NCBI RefSeq assembly: GCF_000219215.1
Contig: NC_015727.1
Location: forward strand, 1-64,000
DNA: 64,000 bases
Source: Cupriavidus necator N-1
GTDB lineage: Bacteria > Pseudomonadota > Gammaproteobacteria > Burkholderiales > Burkholderiaceae
Reading direction: 5' to 3'
Positions 8,671 through 17,379 of this stretch are shown here, in pieces; position 1 is the stretch's first letter, and every line of letters begins with the position of its first letter. Position numbers and translations under genes: made by a program. The notes beneath the pieces were generated by a model, which was given only the letters and a program-made list of their open reading frames with translations, was not told where the DNA came from and did no database searches.

Positions 8671-9840
8671 TCAACCGAGCGGAATGATGCTTTGCAGAAC
8701 GGTTTGCACCAGTGCCGCTTGCCGGGTCACGCCCGTCTTGGAGAACACGGCACGCAAGTGTGCGCGTGCGGTATTGCGGCGGATGTCCAGCTCCTGCGCG
8801 GCTTCGTCCAGCGACATGCCCTGGGTCAGCAATAGCACGAGCGATGCCTCCGCCCGGGTGAATTCGAACATGTTGCGCAGCAGATCGGCCGACGCCAGTG
8901 CCTTTTGGTCGGGGTCGCGAATAAACACGGCCACAGCGGGTTGGCGCGGGCGCTGTGCCCACTTTTGGGCGGCAATGGGGCGTACCAGCAGCCCCAGCCT
9001 TGCGTGGTCGCCTTGGCGCGATACGGACAGTCCGATCGGTATGCCGGGCTGCACCGAGTCGCGCAATGTCATGGCTTGCCGTATTAATGCCTGCAGCTTG
9101 CGGTTTTCTTGCGCAGAGTCGACCATCAACTGGCCGTTGCAGGCCATCAGGCCGTCTTTTTCCGCCAGCAGGGCGTCGGCCAAGCCGTTGGTGGTGAGGA
9201 TCTGGCCGGTGTCATCCAGGATGACCGAGCCGATGAGCAGCCTGTCCACTGTGCCGGCGTACAAGCGCCGCTCAGACTCCGTAGTGTTGAGATTTGCGTG
9301 GATACGGACCGCGCGCTGCAGGTGCGGCACGATGCGCTGGCACAGTGCCTTGTCGGCATTGGAGAAGCTGTCGCTCCCGTGCGGGCGGCACACCCGCAAG
9401 CGACACTCCATGCCTTGCTCGGGGCGGATGTCTACGCCCATGATGTGAAGCACGTCGTAGGGCTTGTTGAAGAAGCGATAGATCTCACTCTCCAGCCATC
9501 TGGTCTCGCCGATCAGTTCATACGCGGTCAGGACTTGCTCGTTGGGCAGGTTGACGAATGGGTCGATCGCATAGAAATGCTGGGCATAGGCGCCGGTGCC
9601 GACGGTGGTGTCGACGGCGCTGGACGTGATCATCAGGCCGGGTGACGTGTTCGACGGCGGTCGCAGCACCAGTGTCACGTAATTGGCAGCCAGCAGGTGT
9701 CGCAAAGCGTCGAGCAGCGACTGCCATGGGATGTCAAGCAGCGGGCCGTCGTACACCAGCCCAATCAGATCGCTGATCTCGTCGACGCCGAGCGCAGACT
9801 GGCCGGGGTGCTGGACGTCGAGCCAAGGGGGGCGTGTCAT
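8671..9840 (-). CDS. LuxR-family transcriptional regulator
   Basis: Regulator of 389 residues with a C-terminal LuxR HTH (EASLVLLLTQGMSLDEAAQ through NTARAHLRAVFSKTGVTRQ). The long N-terminal part may sense a ligand, with a PAS-like section around SVILDDTGQILTTNGLADALL. The start at 9840 has GAGAAAG upstream; the open frame runs further to 9876. It is divergent from the Rieske oxygenase operon with a long imperfect dyad between them, so it is the probable local activator. Its size and domain plan recall TeiR, the LuxR-type activator of steroid degradation in Comamonas, but orthology is not established. Confidence 0.85.
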   Translation of the reverse strand: MTRPPWLDVQHPGQSALGVDEISDLIGLVYDGPLLDIPWQSLLDALRHLLAANYVTLVLRPPSNTSPGLMITSSAVDTTVGTGAYAQHFYAIDPFVNLPNEQVLTAYELIGETRWLESEIYRFFNKPYDVLHIMGVDIRPEQGMECRLRVCRPHGSDSFSNADKALCQRIVPHLQRAVRIHANLNTTESERRLYAGTVDRLLIGSVILDDTGQILTTNGLADALLAEKDGLMACNGQLMVDSAQENRKLQALIRQAMTLRDSVQPGIPIGLSVSRQGDHARLGLLVRPIAAQKWAQRPRQPAVAVFIRDPDQKALASADLLRNMFEFTRAEASLVLLLTQGMSLDEAAQELDIRRNTARAHLRAVFSKTGVTRQAALVQTVLQSIIPLG

Positions 9841-10009
9841 GGGTACTTTCTCAGTTCTGCGGTGCAATGCAGCCACGGCATTGCACCATCCGGTGCTTCG
9901 GTGCCGCCGGCCTGTGGTCGACCGAAGATCTTAGCGACTTGTCCGTGCGGTGACAGTGGGTGTTTCCCCGACGCCAGCCCCGGCGACGCCCGCCGGGTGG
10001 CGGGAGGTC

Positions 10010-10082
10010 GTCCCAACAGACTAGCTTTGGGCACTTCCGCGCAATGTCGCTCCCAAATGTGCCGAATCTAGTCCGTCGGGAC
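10010..10082. promoter_or_regulatory. Long imperfect dyad in divergent promoter
   Basis: Arms of about 25 bp (10010-10034 and 10059-10082) face each other across a 24-bp spacer. The outer parts GTCCCAACAGACTAG and the reverse complement GTCCCGACGGACTAG match at 13 of 15 positions, and the inner halves also pair with a one-base gap. It lies between the LuxR gene and the Rieske operon, the only feature in that roughly 300-bp gap. Candidate operator for the LuxR protein. Confidence 0.5.
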
Positions 10083-10147
10083 CATGTCCATGAAGTGGCC
10101 ACGCCAGAACAATACGGCTGTGAGCACAGAGCTATCACGGAGGAGAC

Positions 10148-11236
10148 ATGGAAGCGCAGCATATCCTGCAGACAACACCGCCCGACAACCGCTACGCCCG
10201 CGGCTGGCATTGCCTCGGGCAGGCGTCAGACTACAAAGACGGCAAGCCACATCGGCTCGACATCTTCGGTACGCGCCTGGTAGCGTTCACTGGCGAGGAC
10301 GGGCGCATCCGTATCCTTGACGCGTGGTGCCCGCATATGGGCGCGGACCTGGCCCTCGGCGAGGTGAAGGGCAAGGCCATCGTGTGCCGCTTTCATGGCT
10401 GGCACTGGAATGGCGAAGGCGCCTGCGAGCACGTGCCGTGCGCCAAGCGTATTCCGCCAAAGGCGCGCACACGTGCGTGGACTGTCTGCGAGCAGAACCA
10501 CCTGCTGTTCATCTGGCACGATCCCGAGGGCGCGCCGCCGCCACCCGCGGTGGCGGTACCGCGCATCAGCGCCTGCTTCACGGGTGAGTGGACCGGGTGG
10601 ACGATCCGCAAGATGGTGATCGGCACCAATTGCCGCGAGCTTGTCGATAACCTGGCGGATGTCGCCCATTTCGGGCCGGTGCACGGCTCACCAGCCGTCT
10701 ACTTCTGCAACACGTTCGACCGCCACATCGGCTACCAGATGTTCCGCGGCGAGGAGAGCGAGTTGCTTGGCCGGGGCTTGGTTGCGGACAGCGCGTATTT
10801 CGGGCCCGCCTACCACGTGACGCGCATGACGGCGGAGGTGGACGGCAAGCCCCTTGACACCATTCTACTCAATTGCCACGTGCCGATCGACTCGCAGAGC
10901 TTTGAGCTGCGCTACGGCGTCATGGTCAAGAAGGTGCCGGGGCAGTCGGAGGAACAGAACCAGGAGATGGCGCAGGCCTATGTGGAGCAGGCGCAAGCCT
11001 CCTTCTTTCAGGACGTGGAGATCTGGCACAACAAGATCCGCGTCGACCGCCCCGTGCTTAGCGACGCCGACGGTCCGATCTATCAGCTACGCGAGTGGTA
11101 CCGCCAGTTCTACACCGATGTCGCCGATCTACCTGCTGACCATGACCGCAAGAAGGTCTTCGAGCGGCGCGACGGCACTTGGCACACGCTCGATGCCGTG
11201 CCGCCGGAGGCGGTGAGCAAGCTGCACCAGATCTGA
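10148..11236 (+). CDS. Rieske non-haem iron oxygenase, KshA-like
   Basis: Terminal oxygenase component of 362 residues. The Rieske [2Fe-2S] ligands are C61-x-H63 (CPHMGADL) and C80-x2-H83 (CRFHGWHW). The mononuclear iron site is in LVDNLADVAHFGPVHG (H174, H179) with D289 in FFQDVEIWHNK. The NCRELVDNLADVAHF region resembles 3-ketosteroid 9-alpha-hydroxylase oxygenase KshA more than aromatic-ring dioxygenases, so mono-hydroxylation of an alicyclic or steroid-like ring is likely. Clear GGAGGAG ribosome-binding site. First gene of a six-gene run. No ferredoxin reductase partner is encoded in the window, so electrons must come from a reductase elsewhere. Confidence 0.88.
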   Translation: MEAQHILQTTPPDNRYARGWHCLGQASDYKDGKPHRLDIFGTRLVAFTGEDGRIRILDAWCPHMGADLALGEVKGKAIVCRFHGWHWNGEGACEHVPCAKRIPPKARTRAWTVCEQNHLLFIWHDPEGAPPPPAVAVPRISACFTGEWTGWTIRKMVIGTNCRELVDNLADVAHFGPVHGSPAVYFCNTFDRHIGYQMFRGEESELLGRGLVADSAYFGPAYHVTRMTAEVDGKPLDTILLNCHVPIDSQSFELRYGVMVKKVPGQSEEQNQEMAQAYVEQAQASFFQDVEIWHNKIRVDRPVLSDADGPIYQLREWYRQFYTDVADLPADHDRKKVFERRDGTWHTLDAVPPEAVSKLHQI

Positions 11237-11250
11237 TTAAGGAGAGGGTT

Positions 11251-12078
11251 ATGCGACTGGAAGGAAAAGTGGCGCTGATCACTGGCGCCGGGTCCGGCAT
11301 GGGGCGGGCCATGGCCGTGCGCTTTGCGGCCGAGGGTGCGGCGGTGGTTGTCGTCGACCGCGACGCCGGCGCCGCGCAAGCGACCCTCGACATGATCGGC
11401 GGCGAAGCGCACGGTATGGCGCGCGGCTGCGATGTCGCGGACAGCGGGGCCGTGCGGGCGCTGCACGAGGCGGTTGCGCAGCGCTGGGGGAGGCTCGACA
11501 TTCTTGTCAACAACGCAGGCATCGGGCAAGTGCCGGGAGACGGTTTTGAGCACTATCAGGAGCGCGCGGCCGAGCGTGGGCGGCAACTGGCGGCCGGCGA
11601 GACGCCCACCGTCTATACCGACATGATCGTCGACCTCAACGATGCCGGCTGGCAGCGTGTGGTGGACGTGAATCTCAACGGTACGTTTTATTGCTCCCGT
11701 GAGGCTGTGCGGCTTATGACACGCGCGGGGGTGGGCGGCGCCATTGTCAATATCGCCAGCGTCTCGGCGCTGAGCGGCGAAGGTCCCCTCAGCTATTGCG
11801 CGTCAAAGGCGGCAGTGCTCGGCCTTACCCGTTGCCTGGCGCGCGACCTGGGCCCGCGTGGCATCCGCGTCAATGCGATCTGCCCGGGACCCACGCGCAC
11901 GCCGATGATGCAGTCCATCAGCGACGAATGGGTGCGGAGCCTGGAGCGTGCCATCCCGCTGGGCCGCATGGCCGAGCCGGAAGAGATCGCGGCGGCGGCA
12001 CTGTTCCTGGTGAGCGGGGACGGCAGGCAAATGACGGGCCAGACGCTGTCCGTCAGCGGCGGCATGGCAATGATTTAA
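11251..12078 (+). CDS. Short-chain dehydrogenase with loop insertion
   Basis: SDR of 275 residues: TGAGSGMG cofactor motif (11-18), NNAG (87-90), S170, and Y182-x3-K186 in SYCASKAA. An extra segment of about 30 residues (roughly 99-129, FEHYQERAAERG...) follows the NNAG strand; such insertions occur in some SDRs acting on bulky cyclic alcohols. Start at ATG 11251 behind GGAGAGG, 14 bp after the oxygenase stop, so co-transcribed with it. Likely oxidises the hydroxyl introduced by, or adjacent to, the Rieske step. Substrate inferred only from context. Confidence 0.88.
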   Translation: MRLEGKVALITGAGSGMGRAMAVRFAAEGAAVVVVDRDAGAAQATLDMIGGEAHGMARGCDVADSGAVRALHEAVAQRWGRLDILVNNAGIGQVPGDGFEHYQERAAERGRQLAAGETPTVYTDMIVDLNDAGWQRVVDVNLNGTFYCSREAVRLMTRAGVGGAIVNIASVSALSGEGPLSYCASKAAVLGLTRCLARDLGPRGIRVNAICPGPTRTPMMQSISDEWVRSLERAIPLGRMAEPEEIAAAALFLVSGDGRQMTGQTLSVSGGMAMI

Positions 12079-12149
12079 CGGCGCAGGCGCGAGGGCGACG
12101 CGTTCGGGTCGTTGTCCTGCCTCAACGGAAGGATAAAAGGGAGAGCAGC

Positions 12150-12980
12150 ATGCGAGTAACGGGACGTTTGCAAGACAAGGTGGCGCTGATCAGTGGCGCG
12201 GGCACGGGGATCGGCGCTGCCACGGCTGCGCGCTTCGCGGCCGAAGGAGCGAAGGTGATGCTGTGCGGGCGCCGCGAGGCGCCGCTGCGCGCCGTGGCCG
12301 AAGAGATCCGGTCGCACGGCGGCGATGCCGCGTGGATTCGGGCCGATGTGACCAACGAGGCGGACGTGGAGCGGGTGGTGATACAGACCGTCGCACAATT
12401 TGGCGGCCTGCATGTCATGGTCAACAACGCTGTCAACTATACCTGGGGCACGCTCGACGAGGTCAGCACGGAATCCTGGCGGCAATGCCTGAGTGGCAGC
12501 CTGGATGTCGCCTTCTTTGGCACGCGCGCGGCGCTGCGAGTGATGAAGGCGGCCGGCGGCGGTGCCATCGTCAACCTGGGTTCGGTGGTGGGCCTGCTCG
12601 GCAGTCCAGGGCTGTCGGCCTATGGCGCCGCCAAGGCGGGCGTGCTCAACTTCAGCCGTGCCGTGGCGCTCGAGGGCGCGGCCCACAATGTACGCGTCAA
12701 CGTGGTGATTCCCGGTGTCGTCTGGAGCGAGGGAACGCGCGAGGCGCTTGTCAGCGAGGAAATCGCCCGCGGTACCGCGCGCGCCGTGCCGCTGGGGCGC
12801 TTGGGCGAGCCGCACGAGGTGGCTGGCGCCATCCTGTTCCTGGCCTCGGATGAAGCTTCCTATATCACCGGGCAGAGCCTGGTCGTCGATGGTGGCAAGA
12901 CCTGCCGGCTCGATGTGGGCGCGACCGACTACGTGTCGCAGACGTCAGCCGAGCGGCGCGCTGAGCCGCAGGCAAACTGA
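12150..12980 (+). CDS. Short-chain dehydrogenase/reductase
   Basis: SDR of 276 residues: SGAGTGIG (15-22), S145 in LGSVVGLL, Y158-x3-K162 in AYGAAKAG. The usual NNAG tetrapeptide reads NNAV (92-95). The C-terminus is longer than usual (VVDGGKTCRLDVGATDYVS and beyond) and may reach into the neighbouring subunit. Start at ATG 12150 with GGGAGAG upstream; a longer frame opening at 11796 overlaps the previous gene in another phase and is not used. Third gene of the operon. Probably a second alcohol/ketone redox step. Confidence 0.87.
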   Translation: MRVTGRLQDKVALISGAGTGIGAATAARFAAEGAKVMLCGRREAPLRAVAEEIRSHGGDAAWIRADVTNEADVERVVIQTVAQFGGLHVMVNNAVNYTWGTLDEVSTESWRQCLSGSLDVAFFGTRAALRVMKAAGGGAIVNLGSVVGLLGSPGLSAYGAAKAGVLNFSRAVALEGAAHNVRVNVVIPGVVWSEGTREALVSEEIARGTARAVPLGRLGEPHEVAGAILFLASDEASYITGQSLVVDGGKTCRLDVGATDYVSQTSAERRAEPQAN

Positions 12981-13012
12981 GCGCATCCCCCGAATTGACC
13001 AAGGAGAGGCAA

Positions 13013-13666
13013 GTGACAACAGACATGGCGCTGGACGCAGCGCAAACGGAATCTTTGCAGGCCCGACTCGACCGGCTGGAGTCGATCGAGGAGATCCGCA
13101 TGCTGCCGGCCAAGTATGCGCTGGCGCTCGACATGCGCGACCTCGATGCCTGGACCAGCCTGTTTCCCGAGGACGTGGCGGTGGGCAAAGACCAGGTGGG
13201 CCGCGAGCACCTGCGGCGCTGGATGGACGAGACCCTGCGCAACCAGTTCACGGTGACCTCGCACCACGTCGGCGGACACATCATCGAGTTCCAGGACGCG
13301 GACCATGCAAGCGGCGTGGTGTATTCCAAGAACGAGCACGAGACCGGCCCGGAATGGGTCATCATGCAAATGCTCTACTGGGACGACTACGAGCGCATTG
13401 GCGGGCGCTGGCATTTCCGGCGCCGCCTTCCGTGTTACCTCTACGCGAGCGACCTGAACAAGCCGCCCATTGGCGACAAGAAGATGCGCTGGCCGGGCCG
13501 CGAACCCTACGATGGATCCTGGCACGCGCTGTGGCCCTCGTGGAAGGCGTTCTGGAACGCCAAGCCCGACGCGTCGCTGCCAAGCATCGCCGAGCCGGTA
13601 CCGCTGGATCGCTTTCTGGCGACGATGCGCCGCGGCTCCGTGCTGCCCAAGGTCCGCACGCGCTGA
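13013..13666 (+). CDS. SnoaL-like (NTF2 fold) protein
   Basis: A 217-residue protein with the SnoaL_4 pattern: an N-terminal helix ending in IEEIRMLPAKYALALDMRD, then LDAWTSLFPEDV, then TSHHVGGHIIEF and WHFRRRLPCYLYA. The NTF2-like fold includes dehydratases such as bile-acid BaiE, ketosteroid isomerases, and the small subunits of ring dioxygenases. The start is GTG 13013, six bases after AAGGAG; ATG 13025 is less well placed. The C-terminal 70 residues, rich in tryptophan, extend past the usual fold. In this operon a dehydratase or isomerase of a ring intermediate is most likely. It could instead be a small oxygenase subunit. Confidence 0.75.
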   Translation: MTTDMALDAAQTESLQARLDRLESIEEIRMLPAKYALALDMRDLDAWTSLFPEDVAVGKDQVGREHLRRWMDETLRNQFTVTSHHVGGHIIEFQDADHASGVVYSKNEHETGPEWVIMQMLYWDDYERIGGRWHFRRRLPCYLYASDLNKPPIGDKKMRWPGREPYDGSWHALWPSWKAFWNAKPDASLPSIAEPVPLDRFLATMRRGSVLPKVRTR

Positions 13667-13699
13667 CGCCATGCCGAAATCGACCGAGGAATCCCAGAG

Positions 13700-14812
13700 A
13701 TGAGCACCCGCCTGTTCGAGCCACTGCTGCTCGGCGACATTGCACTCGCCAATCGCATCGTGATGGCGCCGATGACGCGCAGCCGCGCCGGCGCGGGTGA
13801 CCTGCCCACTGACCTGCACCAGACATACTACGCCCAGCGTGCGGGCGCCGGGCTGATCGTCGCGGAAGGAACTTACCCGAGCCGGCACGGCAAGGGCTAC
13901 TGCCGTACTCCGGGCATCGAGACCGCCACGCAGATCGACGCCTGGCGCGAAGTGACCGGCATCGTGCGGAGCCAGGGCGCGGCGATGGTGCTGCAACTGA
14001 TGCACGTGGGGCGCGTAGCGACGCGCCATAACAAGGCGGCGGACGCGCAGACGGTGGCGCCCTCGGGCATCCGCGCGCGCGGCACCATCTACGCCGATGG
14101 CCATGGCCTGGTCGAGATGGAGACGCCACACGCACTGACCGGGCACGAAATCGTGGCCGTCATCAACGAGTATCGTCAAGCCGCCGTCAATGCGCGGGCC
14201 GCGGGATTCGACGGCGTTGAGCTGCATTGCAGCAGCGGCTATCTGCCGATGCAATTCCTGCTCGCTTGCGCCAACCAGCGCAGGGACGGCTACGGCGGAT
14301 CGCTGACGGCGCGGCTGCGCTTCGTCGTGGAGACGCTCGAGGCAATCGCCGGCGCGATCGGGGTAGGGCGCGTGGGTCTGCGTATCTGTCCTGACAACCC
14401 CTATAACGACATGCAGGATGACGACCCCACCGCCACATACAGCGCTTTGCTTGATGCCGTGGCGCCGATCGGGCTGGCCTACCTGCACGTGAGCCGCTCG
14501 CCGAATCCTGCGCTGGATGCCTTCGCGCTGGCCCGTCGGCATTTCGGCGGCGCGCTCATCCTCAATGACGGCTTTGACGGCTCAAGCGCCGAGCGTGCAG
14601 TGGCCGGCGGCGTCGGCGAGGCGGTCTCGTTCGCCCGCCATTTCATCGCCAATCCCGACCTGCCTGTGCGCCTGCGGCACAGTGCACCGTTGGCCGCGTT
14701 CGACCGCACGCTGCTATATACGCCGGGTGCGCGTGGCTACACGGACTATCCGGGCGCCGCTGCGCTTGCCGCGAGTGGCCAGATCGTTCCCCAAGGAGGT
14801 TTGCAACCGTGA
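13700..14812 (+). CDS. NADH:flavin oxidoreductase, Old Yellow Enzyme family
   Basis: FMN-dependent ene-reductase homologue of 370 residues with FEPLLLGDIALANRIVMAPMT at the N-terminus and NQRRDGYGGSL in the barrel. Odd point: the substrate-anion-binding pair, normally His and Asn (or His) in an HGANGYL-type motif, reads HCSSGYL here, so H176 and the adjacent tyrosine are kept but the partner is S179. That may change which electron-withdrawing group is bound. The stop overlaps the next start as GTGA. Predicted to reduce or isomerise an alpha,beta-unsaturated carbonyl made by the preceding dehydrogenases. Substrate unknown. Confidence 0.88.
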   Translation: MSTRLFEPLLLGDIALANRIVMAPMTRSRAGAGDLPTDLHQTYYAQRAGAGLIVAEGTYPSRHGKGYCRTPGIETATQIDAWREVTGIVRSQGAAMVLQLMHVGRVATRHNKAADAQTVAPSGIRARGTIYADGHGLVEMETPHALTGHEIVAVINEYRQAAVNARAAGFDGVELHCSSGYLPMQFLLACANQRRDGYGGSLTARLRFVVETLEAIAGAIGVGRVGLRICPDNPYNDMQDDDPTATYSALLDAVAPIGLAYLHVSRSPNPALDAFALARRHFGGALILNDGFDGSSAERAVAGGVGEAVSFARHFIANPDLPVRLRHSAPLAAFDRTLLYTPGARGYTDYPGAAALAASGQIVPQGGLQP

Positions 14813-16386
14813 GCGACTGCCTGCCTCTCATTCCAACCATTCCCAACGCTGTGGCGCGCACGGCGCGGCTGTACGCGGATGCCGTGGCCATCGAGGAAGA
14901 TGGCCTGTCGATGCAATACAGCGCGCTGCACGAGGCGGCACGCGCCGCCGCGCGTGCGCTGATGGCGCTGGGCGTTGCGCCCGGCGAGCGCGTCGCCGTC
15001 TGGGCGCCGAACCTGCACGAGTGGATCGTCGCAGCGCTCGGCATCCAGATGGCCGGCGGCGTGCTGGTACCGCTCAACACCCGGCTCAAGGGCGGCGAGG
15101 CTGCCGACATTCTCACGCGCAGCGGTGCGCGGGTGCTGATCAGCATCGGCGAATTCCTGGGCGTCGACTATCCCGCGATGCTGGGCGGGCATGCGCTGCC
15201 GGCCTTGCAGCAGCGCGTCATTCTGCGCGGCGAGCGCGAAGGAGCCCTGTCCTGGGAGGCCTTTCTCGCGCGCGCCGAAGACACCCCCGAGGCCATGCTT
15301 GACGCGCGCATCGCCGCACTGACACCGGACAGTCCGTCCGACCTGCTTTACACATCCGGCACCACGGGCCGGCCCAAGGGCGTGATCACGACGCACGGGC
15401 AGAATCTGCGCGCCTTTTCCGACTGGTCCTATATCGTCGGCCTGCGCGCCGGCGACCGTTACCTGATCATCAATCCCTTTTTCCATGCTTTCGGCTACAA
15501 GGCTGGCTGGCTCGCGGCCCTGCTTCGCGGCGCCACCATCCTGCCGCTGGCGCAGTTCGACGCCGAAGCCGTGTTGGCGCGCGTCGAGCGGTACCGCGTC
15601 AGTTTCCTGCCTGGCTCGCCCACGCTCTACCTGAGCTTGCTTGCCCATCCGCGGCTGGACGCATACGATTTGTCATCGCTACGCGTGGCTGTCACGGGGG
15701 CGGCGTCGATCGCGCCCGAGCTGATCCGGCGCATGCGCAAGGTGCTTGGTTTTGACGTCGTGCTCACTGCTTACGGACTGACGGAGTGCTGCGGCCTGGC
15801 GACCGTCTGCCGGCTCGGCGACGCGCTGCAAACTATCGCCAACACGAGTGGGCGTCCGCTCGCCGGTGTGGAGATTCGCTGCGTAGACGTTGAAGGAAAC
15901 GACGTCGCCGCCGGTGAGCCGGGCGAAGTCTGGATCCGCGGCTACAACGTCATGCGTGGGTACTTCTACGACGACGCCGCCACACGCGAGGCCATCGACT
16001 CCGCGGGGTGGCTGCATACAGGCGACATCGGCAACCTCGACGCCGTTGGAAACCTGAGTATCACCGGCCGGCTCAAGGACATGTTCATCGTCGGCGGCTT
16101 TAATTGCTATCCCGCAGAGATCGAGCACCTGATTGGCGCGCATCCGGCGGTGGCGCAGGTCGCCGTCGTCGGCGTACCCGATGCGCGCCTGGGCGAAGTT
16201 GGCCGCGCCTTCGTGGTATTGCGAGAGGGCGAGCGCCTGAATGCGGAGGCGTTGCTGGAATGGTGCCGACCCCGGCTGGCCAACTACAAGATGCCGCGCT
16301 CCGTGACCTTTATGGCGGCCCTGCCCACCAATGCCGCGGGCAAGGTCGAAAAGCTTGACCTGATGAGCAAATTCCAGAGCGCGTGA
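14809..16386 (+). CDS. Acyl-CoA synthetase (AMP-forming)
   Basis: ANL-superfamily ligase of 525 residues with LLYTSGTTGRPKGV (P-loop), YGLTECCG, GWLHTGDIG, the hinge GRLKDMFIVGGFNCYPAE, and the catalytic lysine near the end in NAAGKVEK. It activates a carboxylic acid to its CoA thioester with ATP. The GGFN-YPAE form is seen in long/medium-chain and propanoate side-chain ligases such as FadD3, so it may prime a ring-cleavage acid for beta-oxidation. It starts with GTG overlapping the stop of the reductase gene and ends the run that begins at the Rieske gene. Substrate is inferred from context only. Confidence 0.88.
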   Translation: MSDCLPLIPTIPNAVARTARLYADAVAIEEDGLSMQYSALHEAARAAARALMALGVAPGERVAVWAPNLHEWIVAALGIQMAGGVLVPLNTRLKGGEAADILTRSGARVLISIGEFLGVDYPAMLGGHALPALQQRVILRGEREGALSWEAFLARAEDTPEAMLDARIAALTPDSPSDLLYTSGTTGRPKGVITTHGQNLRAFSDWSYIVGLRAGDRYLIINPFFHAFGYKAGWLAALLRGATILPLAQFDAEAVLARVERYRVSFLPGSPTLYLSLLAHPRLDAYDLSSLRVAVTGAASIAPELIRRMRKVLGFDVVLTAYGLTECCGLATVCRLGDALQTIANTSGRPLAGVEIRCVDVEGNDVAAGEPGEVWIRGYNVMRGYFYDDAATREAIDSAGWLHTGDIGNLDAVGNLSITGRLKDMFIVGGFNCYPAEIEHLIGAHPAVAQVAVVGVPDARLGEVGRAFVVLREGERLNAEALLEWCRPRLANYKMPRSVTFMAALPTNAAGKVEKLDLMSKFQSA

Positions 16387-16589
16387 GGTCTGTGCTGACC
16401 AGGGGCGACGCCTGCCAACATCGAGGCAAGCCTTACGCTATTCGCGTTCAGCTCAATATCTACTTTGCGCGGACAGCGACTCGTCAAACTCCCGTCCCTT
16501 CCGAAGCCCCATACCGTCAGGGTTCGTAGGTTTTGTTATCGAGCAGATATTTTTGAAAAAAGAGCGGCGGAACTGGGCCAAACCGAAAG

Positions 16590-16605
16590 TTTCATGATCA
16601 TGAAA
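16590..16605. repeat. Perfect 16-bp palindrome
   Basis: TTTCATGATCATGAAA is a perfect uninterrupted palindrome in an AT-rich patch between the acyl-CoA synthetase gene and the IS66 remnant. It could be an orphaned operator. No adjacent gene is positioned to use it. Confidence 0.45.
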
Positions 16606-16909
16606 TTATGAAAGTGGCGGCTACCGAACGGTGCAAAGAATTGGGCCGCAAAGAGGTTGGCCAACATCCGAGACGTAAGCCCAGGGGCGATGACTGGCCA
16701 TTTTGCTGAGGGCACGAATTATTTGACAAGCCACAGCCGTACTGCGGCCCAGGCTATTGCACCTTTGAATCTCTTCCGGAATAGTGCTCGTCAAGATGGA
16801 ATGGAAGCGACCGAAGGACGAAGGGGACAGGGAAGCAGTCGAGTGGCAGCGGAAGAATCGGGCCGCGCTGCGCTACCTCTTCACCGTTGGCCTCCTCCCC
16901 GGAATTCTG

Positions 16910-17115
16910 TCGACAGTAGAGCGGCCGCGCCGGCGGGAGTACAGCGCCGAATTCAAGGCGATGGTCCCGGAACAGGTTCGCCCGGCGGGAGCTTCGGTGG
17001 CGGGGGTTGCGCTCAGCCACGGGCTGAACCCGAACATGGTGCATCGATGGATGCGCGAAGACCGTTAGCGCCAGATGCTGGCGGCGTTGAGCGAGGGCCG
17101 TGTGTTTGCTCCGCT
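16910..17115 (+). pseudogene. IS66-family orfA (TnpA) fragment
   Basis: The plus-strand reading gives RRREYSAEFKAMVPEQV, then GASVAGVALSHGLNPNMVHRW, the HTH-bearing N-terminal region of the small accessory protein of IS66-type elements. An in-frame TAG at 17066 interrupts it, and the same frame resumes with QMLAALSEGRVFAPLQVD. No orfB, orfC or terminal repeats are seen. A dead remnant marking past IS activity. Confidence 0.7.
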
Positions 17116-17379
17116 GCAGGTCGACCAGGTATCGGAAGATAAATGCGTTAGGGACTGTGGATGAGATTACTGCAAAGCTGGTTGACATACTGACGTAGTC
17201 TCGGCTTTCAGAGGGGCTTCCAAAAGCCACCTTCACTCCGCCATTCAACGCAGAGTGCAGTGCAGCCACGCGAATGCTCTGCGCCATGGTGCTTCATTTC
17301 CGGCGGCAATTCTTTGCGGTAGGCGTTTCGTCGACGCCGAAGGATGCCGCATTGCCATCTCCAACCCAGGAGCAATTTC

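Larger units (their letters stand above)
16387..17379. other. Decayed intergenic stretch with transposase remnant
   Basis: Nearly 1 kb without an intact gene. It has locally low GC around 16540-16610, a 16-bp palindrome and an IS66-type orfA fragment (both listed separately). Nothing else recognised. Confidence 0.5.

Noticed and set aside
11796..12149. In-frame upstream extension of the SDR at 12150
   Set aside because: Overlaps the previous SDR in another phase with shadow-like composition; ATG 12150 has a proper ribosome-binding site and starts the SDR fold.
16657..17142. 161-codon plus-strand frame near the IS66 remnant
   Set aside because: The IS66 similarity lies in the other frame (16784-17068); this one has no recognisable similarity.
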